Below are positions 57,810-64,000 of a stretch of 64,000 nt of DNA, piece after piece (within the stretch, counting starts at the first letter, position 1; each line of letters opens with the position of its first letter). The stretch spans positions 248,001 to 312,000 of the forward strand of contig JAJGBQ010000003.1 of NCBI GenBank assembly GCA_022457065.1, in the 5' to 3' direction. The notes beneath the pieces were generated by a model. The model was not told where the DNA came from. It made no database searches and saw only the letters and a program-made list of their open reading frames with translations. The DNA comes from Curvularia sp. ZM96. Taxonomy: Eukaryota > Ascomycota > Dothideomycetes > Pleosporales > Pleosporaceae. The position numbers and the translations under genes are program-made.

Positions 57810-59635
57810 ACGTGGTTCACAAGCGAGTCGATCACCCAAGCGAGTCGATCACGCTCCACCGGCGCGTCAACATCGAGACATAATAACAGTCTTTTATTAT
57901 AGTTAATTAACTATTATAATATACTAAGTTAATTATTAGAATCGCCACTATTACTTATACTATCTATCTTAACTACGCAAGTATGGGCGTTATATCTAGT
58001 CTACTTGCAACGCCCGCACCGCCTCTCTCCTCGCACCCTCTTCGACGCACTCTCACCGTTGCCACGACTACTACCCGCCTATTTAGCTAATACTTCTTGT
58101 ATCTTACCTATAGTAAGAGTCTCTTCTATCTATACGTATTACTACTTATAGCTCTTACGCTTATTTAATTCGTCTAGAGCTGCTTAAAAAGTACTTATTT
58201 TCTCTATTATAAGTGTTATTTTATATACTATTTACTAAGCCCCCTTACTTAACTACGTAATCTACTTAGTAAGTAAATTAGTAGAAGACCTATAGCGCTT
58301 TCTTACGCTCTATTAAATAAGACTAATTTAAGTCTCGACTTCGCGCGTTACGTAGCGTCTACGTCTCCTAGGTAGCTACCTATTAAGGTAATTAATATAG
58401 TATTTATACTACTATATTAAGCTTTAATAGTATAGCCTGTAGGTTATGTAGGACTAGACTAGCGCCTCTAAAGCTAGCTTAGATATTCTTTTTCGTAATA
58501 GACTACTTAAAAGTAGTCTTAAAGACTAGTAGGAAGGTCTTCTTACTAATATAGCTAGTGCGGTTACGTACTAAGCCTAAGATTAAGTTACTATACTTGC
58601 GCTTTAATGGCAAGAAGCACGCGATATTAAGAGGCTATAATAGATAAGACGAGTGCGTAGGTATATAGAGAAGAATAATATTCTTCTTCTTATAAAGGTC
58701 TTAAAAATTAATAGAGTAGTAGCTCTTATAGCTATTAATAATAAGTAGTTAATACCTATCTATAGTCTATCTCTTTATATAAGTATTAAAGTACTCTAAC
58801 TACGTAAGAGTAAGCTAATTATTCGTCTAGCTATTAGGACTAACTTTAAGAACCTAGTTAGTAGGTAAGTCTTTAAACTAGACGTTAATAAGCACCTTGC
58901 TTATAAAGATACTAAAGAGAGGTAGCTAGCGACCTAACGCGCCTACGCTTTAGATTATAGTAACCTACTTACGGTTATCTAGCTAGATCTACTTCTTTTT
59001 ACTATATTTCTCTAAGCCTATAATAACTAACTATAATAAAATCTTATCTATTATAAAGCTAGTTTTGTTAAAGTTATAGATATTATTATCTATAATACTC
59101 TACTTCTACTTTATTATCTAGACTAAGTTAAACTAGCGCTAGATAGCTGCTAGGTTCTTGTAGGTAGCTCGCTAGTAATCGTAAGAATAGCTCTACTACG
59201 TGCGGAGCTTAGGAGTTCTCTTAACAAAGTTATTAATCTAGTTCTTACTAATAGGGTTGCTCCTACGCTTATATAATAGTTTATTAGCTATTACTTAAAC
59301 GTTAGCCTTTATAGGCGTAAATTCTCGCGCAGACTTCTTAAGAATACGCCTAACTATAGCCTCCTCTTCTAGCTTATTTAGGCGCTTTAAATTTAGCTTA
59401 TAGTCGCGTTAGGGGCGCTTTCTAGTATACTAGTTAGATAGAGTACTTTAAGGCACGTTATAGATAAAGGTAGCACGTCTTTAGCTTAAAACACGTTACG
59501 ATTAGGAGTTAAAGAGAGTAAGTTAAAGATCTAATTTAGTATAGAAAGTCTAAGTAGTACGTTATTAAGTTATTACGCGTTATAGTGTCGACGTTAACGC
59601 GCTAGTAGAGCGTAATTAACTCGCTTATAAACTAC
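57810..59635 (-). mobile_element. RIP-degraded pogo-like transposon, second family member
   Basis: 1826 bp flanked by TA (57808-57809, 59636-59637). Left end ACGTGGTTCACAAGCGAG has two tandem copies of AAGCGAGTCGATCAC; the right end is its RIP-mutated inverse with one copy recognisable. The minus strand carries a broken transposase matching the intact copy's architecture. Near 58440-58500 it reads NI then SFRGA and LVL, where the intact protein has [14 protein letters not shown]. Near 58000 it has a zinc-knuckle end (RRCGRCK...TC). The left 270 bp, covering the repeat and the transposase C-terminus, are hardly mutated; the rest is. It inserted at the central TA of the foldback element. Confidence 0.85.
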
Positions 59636-60040
59636 ATTAAGTATTTTTTTTTAAGTTTTAATAAATATTAAAAAACTTAGAAATATAAAAAACTTTAATA
59701 TTAGAAAGTTATTTTTATATATTTCTTAATAGAAAATATTAAAAAAGTTTTTAAATATATTAAATATTAAAAGAGTTATATACGTTTAAAGTTATAGAGT
59801 TTACTAGTAAAACGCGTACACGAGATAGTAATATATATAAGACGGTAGGGCTAGTTAGAGCTTAGCTACTTTACACTATCTAACTATTACGCTATCTATT
59901 TCTCTACGTGTTCTAGAAGTATTCTTCTATAAATTTACTAGCTAACGTAGTTATACCTCGTTTATTTCTCTAACTATATATATCTTATTAGTATTTTTCC
60001 TATAGCTCCCTCTACTAGAGCTCTTAGATAGGTTTCTCTA

Positions 60041-61340
60041 ATACGACTTTTATAGATTAAAGATAGTAGCAACTTTAGCCTAATTAAATATATAGATAAT
60101 ATCTTACGCTATACTATTCTTTCCTATACTTAGAGGGTAAATAGAGAGAAGGTTACTTTTAGAGATCTAGTAGATAGTATAGGTAAATCTAAAGCTAGCT
60201 ATCGTAAGGTCTATTATTATAGAAAGAAGACTATAGAAAAAGACCTCTAATACTTCTAGATAGATACTTGCTATATTAATAAGATAAGTAGCGCTAAGCT
60301 ATTAGAAGTAATTAATTTAATATATTACTAGTATTACGAGGTAGACGTCTATTTTACCTACCTAGAAGATATTTTACCTAATAAAGAAATCTTAGGGTAG
60401 CTAAGGACTAGAAGTAGGTAGTTCTTAAGAAGTTAGACTCTTTAAGAACTTATTACACTATATAAAGTTAAGTTTTTTGCGGGAGACTAGATATTTCTTA
60501 GTATAAAAACTAGTTGCTATATTATATTATTCTTAATTATAGGTATTCACGTCTAAGCGCTTTAAAATAGGGCTATTAAAACGTTTAGTATTATATAAAG
60601 AATATCTTAGACTTTAAATAGAATAACTATAAGATAAGAGGATATTACTTATTATCTTCTTAGCCTTTTTAATATTAATATACTACTTCTATATAGAGAA
60701 AGGAGGAAAAAAGCTTTTATTAAGTTATAAGAGAAGATTATAAAAGATTTAGATAATTAATCTCTCTTTACCTAGATTTAGCCTACTATAGATTACACTA
60801 CGCTACGAGATCTTTTAGTAGAGTTACTAGCTAACTTTGCTAATTTAAGTACTATAGTTCTAGTTCGCGACTAAAAAAGAAGTAATCTATACTTAATAAT
60901 AAATACTAGTTTACGTATAGCCTTATTTATATCTCCTCTAGATAAGTATAAACTTATAATAAAGAATTCTAATAGATATTTTCGCGTAGGCTTATTAAAC
61001 TATATCTTAGAGAATAGTCCTAATTAGCTAATTACACTTTATTTATACCGCCTAGAGCGCGAAGAAGATTAGTATAGACGTGTAAATGTATAGAAGATAA
61101 AGTATATAATTTATAAATATTAAGTAGTTTACTTAAGTAAGATAATCTATATTTAAAAATAGGTTAATAGAGATACCTTAGAAGAGTCGTAGCTAGATAT
61201 AAGCTATTAAGCTTATAGCGGAAGACTTCGTTTATAGTACTTCTATAAGAATAAAGTTATAAAGGTAAGTCTCTCTAGAGATTACTATTAATTAAATAGC
61301 TTATCTATTTATAAAGGTTTAAGAGAAGATACTTAAGTAA
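60041..61340 (+). pseudogene. HET-domain gene, heavily RIP-mutated
   Basis: The start codon position reads ATA (60041-60043), which is ATG changed by G-to-A. Then RLL, KDSSNFSLIKYI, YTILSYT, VTFRDLVDSIGKSKASYRKV, KTIEKDL, IDTCYINK, LEDILPN, TLQELITLYKVKFFAGD, RAIKTFSII and LLSLFNINILLLYRERRKKA follow in order. These are the landmarks of a HET domain and its downstream segment (GLFDVNMPLLYGEG-like region). More than ten TAA/TAG stops interrupt it, mostly where Trp, Gln or Arg are expected. No mutated intron borders were resolved. Homology ends near 61340. Its degree of RIP is stronger than in the HET fragment at 43.5 kb. Confidence 0.82.
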
Positions 61341-61459
61341 AAAAAATAAAAATAAAGATCTATAAAAGTATATAATAATTTTAGTTTTTTCTACTTTAGC
61401 TTGTCTAAAGCTATAACTATTAACCTAACTAAACTTAATACTAAGTTCTATATAAATAT

Positions 61460-61926
61460 ATTAATATATCTTATAGATTCGCTAGCTATATAGATTCGCT
61501 AGCTACTTTTACTAAGATCCTACTAAACTACCTATTATCTATAAATATTATAATAATAATAGTAGGTAGAGCTCTCTTGTAAATATTAAATATAGCTTAC
61601 TCTTTAAGCGCTTAAATAAGACGCGAATCTCTTAGAATAAGACGCTATAGCTATCTTTAATATATCTTATATAATACTAAGTAATTAACGCGCTAGATAG
61701 ACTTTATAAGTAAATTATAAGTCTAAAATAATAAATCTAACTAAGCTTAAAAAGAAGATAGTTATTAAGTATATACTTAATCTTAATCTACGTAGATTTC
61801 CTTCTAGGCTTATAGATATAGCTAATATAGCTAATTCTTTACGCGCTAAGCGTAATCTAGACTAGATTAGCTAAAACTAGTCTAGCACGTTTATTAAGCG
61901 CTACTCTAAGCTTAAAGTAAAGTTTA
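61460..61926 (+). mobile_element. 5' fragment of a third pogo-like element, cut by a Gypsy insertion
   Basis: From about 61720 the plus strand reads LKKKIVIKYILNLNLRRFPSRLIDIANIAN with small breaks, then TFIKRYSKLKVKF, the CENP-B-like HTH of the pogo transposase. Upstream at 61473-61505 is a tandem duplication of ATAGATTCGCTAGCTAT, in the place where the related elements carry duplicated motifs in their inverted repeats. The fragment stops exactly at the LTR start (61927). The outer end is not precisely placed. Confidence 0.6.
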
Positions 61927-62406
61927 TATTATAAGTAATAAAAAGGATTTCTACCCTACGTTAGAATAAGTAGTAGAGATTTAATACTAGCCACGATAGA
62001 AGAAATAGATTATCGCGGGACGCGAGAATTACGTAATTAGTATCTCGCTAAGATAGGAAATCTAGAGATACTAGACTCTTAGAAGATACTAGAATATCTA
62101 AAGATACTAGCAATATCTAGAATATTAAGGGCTTAGCTAGATATTAGACTAGAAGTAGTAGATATAAGAATAAGTTAGATTTTATTATTATATTTATTAT
62201 AGTTAACTCTTATAAGTTCTTCTCTTATATAGATTAATACTTAGTTATTCTATTTACTATAGAATTAATTATTACTTTACTTAATTAAACTTCTATAACT
62301 TCTCTCTACTACAAATTACTAGAAAATAATTATAAAGAATACTTAATATAAGTCTTATCTTAACCTAAACTAAGACTAGATAAGTATAGTAAACCTCTAT
62401 ATAATA
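61927..62406 (+). repeat. LTR of the second Gypsy copy (5' LTR)
   Basis: About 480 bp, the reverse complement of the 48189 and 55127 LTRs with many transitions; ends read TATTATAAG and TATAATA. Confidence 0.88.
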
Positions 62407-64000
62407 CTTTAACTATCTATAGATTCTATAGAAAAATTTAACTAATAGTACGCCTAATTAAGATTTAAGATATCTTACGTATACTCTTAATCTTAGAATA
62501 GTATCTAGAGACCCGCCTAAGATTTAGTATCTAGACCTAATCTAGTACTTAATAATAAAATACTAACTCTAAGTAATAATAAAGATAATAATATACGTTA
62601 CGTATAAGAACTATAAAATCTTAGATAATAGACTATAATCTAAGTATAGTAGATAGCTAGTATATAGAAAATAATTAATTAGCTTATAAGCTAGCTAATA
62701 GCTATCTTTAATAAGAAAAGAACTACTATAAAACTTAAAATAGCGCTACTAGAGAAGTTTAAAAGAAGTTATAATAACTTATTAATATTTCTAGCTAGTA
62801 CTAACCTCTATAGTAAGTACTATAGAGTACTTAATAACTAGAAAAGAATCTTACTAGCTAGTATATATATAAAAAGTAAAGTAGCTAGATAGATATAGCT
62901 ATACGTTAAGAACTTTCTAAAGAATATAAATAATTATAAGACTAAGAAAGAAATATAAGAGCTATTTAAAAGTTAGGAAAACTTTAAAATAGACATAGAA
63001 CGTATCTTTAGTAAGATAGATAAAAAGAAATAAGTAGAAAGAGTAATTACTTATTTACACTAAACTAAGTTAGTATCCGCGTATAAAGCTAAGTTTAAGT
63101 AACTTTAGTCTAGAATTAATTAGAATAATATATTACTTTATATAGTATATAAAGTAGAACTAAAAGAAAATATTAAAAATAGACTTATATACTACGATAA
63201 GCTAGAAACGCTATACGTATTAATTAAGCTAGCTACGCGCATTAACTATAGGCTATAGGAAAGAAGTAAGTAGAAAAGAAAATAGTTCTAGCCTATAATA
63301 GCTAATACTAGAAACTATAATAGTAATAAAAATAAAAATAGTAATACTATTATAACTAGTAAGATATAGAAAAAGTCTAAGAATAAGACGTCTTAAAAAA
63401 AAGACTAAGATAGTCTTTCTAAGAAAAAACGCTAAAGACGTTATAATAATAAAGTATATCTTAGATATAAGAAGTTAGAGTAGTTCTATAGAGACTACTT
63501 ATAAAATAAAGTTAGTAAATAAGTAGTAGTAAAGATAAAAATACTAAAAGATTAGCTATCTATCTTACTATCTATAGAAGAACTAAGTAATAATCTTAGT
63601 AACCTAGACTTATATAAAGAAGTACACTTATACGAAAATAGTAACTTTAAGGTAGTTTCTAGACCTATTTAGATAAATAAGATTATATAATAGATAACTT
63701 TAGAATCTACTAATTAGAAGATTAATACTATAGATATATAGTAATAACTAATAAAGAGAGAATATTAGCTATATAGTAATACTACCTACGTAGTAGATAC
63801 CTACGTATATCGCGCTCGACGACTTAATATTACTAGCCTAGAAGCTAATACTATAGTAAGTAGAGCGTTTAAAAAATAATCTCTTTTTATAGACTTTATA
63901 CTACTAGCCTACTAGAAGATTATAAAAGAGAAGAGGAAGTCTATTAAAGATTCTACTAAGTTAACTATAAAAGAGATTTTTATATATACTATAACGTGTT
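61927..64000 (+). mobile_element. Second copy of the Gypsy retrotransposon, opposite orientation, truncated by window end
   Basis: The 480-bp LTR (61927-62406) is followed by an internal start that matches the internal side of the 55127 LTR (CTTTAACTA, then TATAGATT). From about 62700 a RIP-broken gag follows on the plus strand: LYVLIKLATRINYRL near 63205-63255, and a knuckle remnant (VYLRYKKLE...FYRDYL) near 63450-63500. The element continues past 64000. Heavily RIP-mutated throughout. Confidence 0.85.

Larger units (their letters stand above)
48053..59855. mobile_element. Foldback (MITE-like) element of about 437 bp, split by nested insertions
   Basis: The left arm is 48053-48188 plus 55619-55701 (219 bp once the Gypsy element is removed). 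The right arm is 59638-59855 (218 bp). Read as reverse complement, the arms align end to end with only a few transitions and small gaps. Outer ends are ACTAGCCC and GGGCTAGT, each flanked by TA (48051-48052 and 59856-59857). The centre was AC-TTA-AGT, where later elements inserted. It has no coding capacity. TA duplication and terminal inverted repeats fit a non-autonomous Tc1/mariner/pogo-type element. The whole span including its inserts is 11.8 kb. Confidence 0.82.

Noticed and set aside
48000..64000. CRISPR-like or tandem array in the AT-rich block
   Set aside because: The repetitive look comes from TA-rich RIP products such as CTAGTA and TATAG; there are no spaced identical repeats, and the organism is a fungus.

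Overview
The window is nuclear DNA of a filamentous ascomycete, most likely a Pleosporales-type Dothideomycete. The genes carry short introns (about 48-85 nt, one of 215 nt) with GT..AG borders and CTNAC branch sites. The families are typical of such fungi: Clr5-ankyrin, HET, NACHT and pogo/Fot1. The right third is an AT-rich block whose repeats differ from one another by C-to-T and G-to-A transitions, the mark of repeat-induced point mutation (RIP). The species assignment is inference.

Left part (1 to about 45.4 kb) is normal gene space. In order it holds: the 3' end of a PKA catalytic subunit (+); a PAQR/adiponectin-receptor-like membrane protein (+); a nitrate transporter of the NNP family (+) behind a cluster of GATA-factor motifs; a Clr5-ankyrin protein (+); a UBP12-like deubiquitinase (-); a conserved protein with a degenerate retropepsin-like core (-); an IAH1-like SGNH esterase (-) divergent from a CLC chloride transporter (+); an intronless tRNA-Thr(AGU); a POT-family transporter with a 15-nt microexon (-); a small conserved protein (-); a secreted histidine acid phosphatase (-) divergent from a Zn2Cys6 transcription factor (+); a NACHT NLR-like protein (+); a decayed PP2A-activator (PTPA) pseudogene (+); an MFS monocarboxylate-type transporter (-); and a GFA/CENP-V zinc protein (+). 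Exon structures were worked out by hand and keep frame throughout, except for the unresolved 5' end of the POT gene.

Transition (43.5-48 kb): two remnants of allorecognition/NLR genes, a HET-domain fragment (-) and an NB-ARC fragment (+), carry stops and frameshifts. From about 46.3 kb the sequence becomes AT-rich.

Right part (48-64 kb) is a nested transposon stack. A 437-bp foldback element with TA target duplication (48053-59855) was split by a 7.4-kb Gypsy retrotransposon (48189-55613; two 487-bp LTRs, AAATA target duplication, coding on the minus strand). At its centre it also received a pogo-like element that is now RIP-mutated (57810-59635) and a 249-bp MITE (55702-57807). That MITE in turn holds an intact, unmutated pogo/Fot1-like transposon (55740-57594) with perfect 60-bp inverted repeats and a complete 550-aa transposase. 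Beyond the stack lie a RIP-mutated HET gene (60041-61340), the 5' end of a third pogo-like element, and a second Gypsy copy in opposite orientation that runs off the window end.

The genes do not form one pathway. The recurring themes are nutrient uptake (nitrate, peptide or other POT substrate, monocarboxylate, phosphate release) and a small graveyard of self/non-self recognition genes (HET, NB-ARC) beside one intact NACHT gene at the edge of the AT-rich block.
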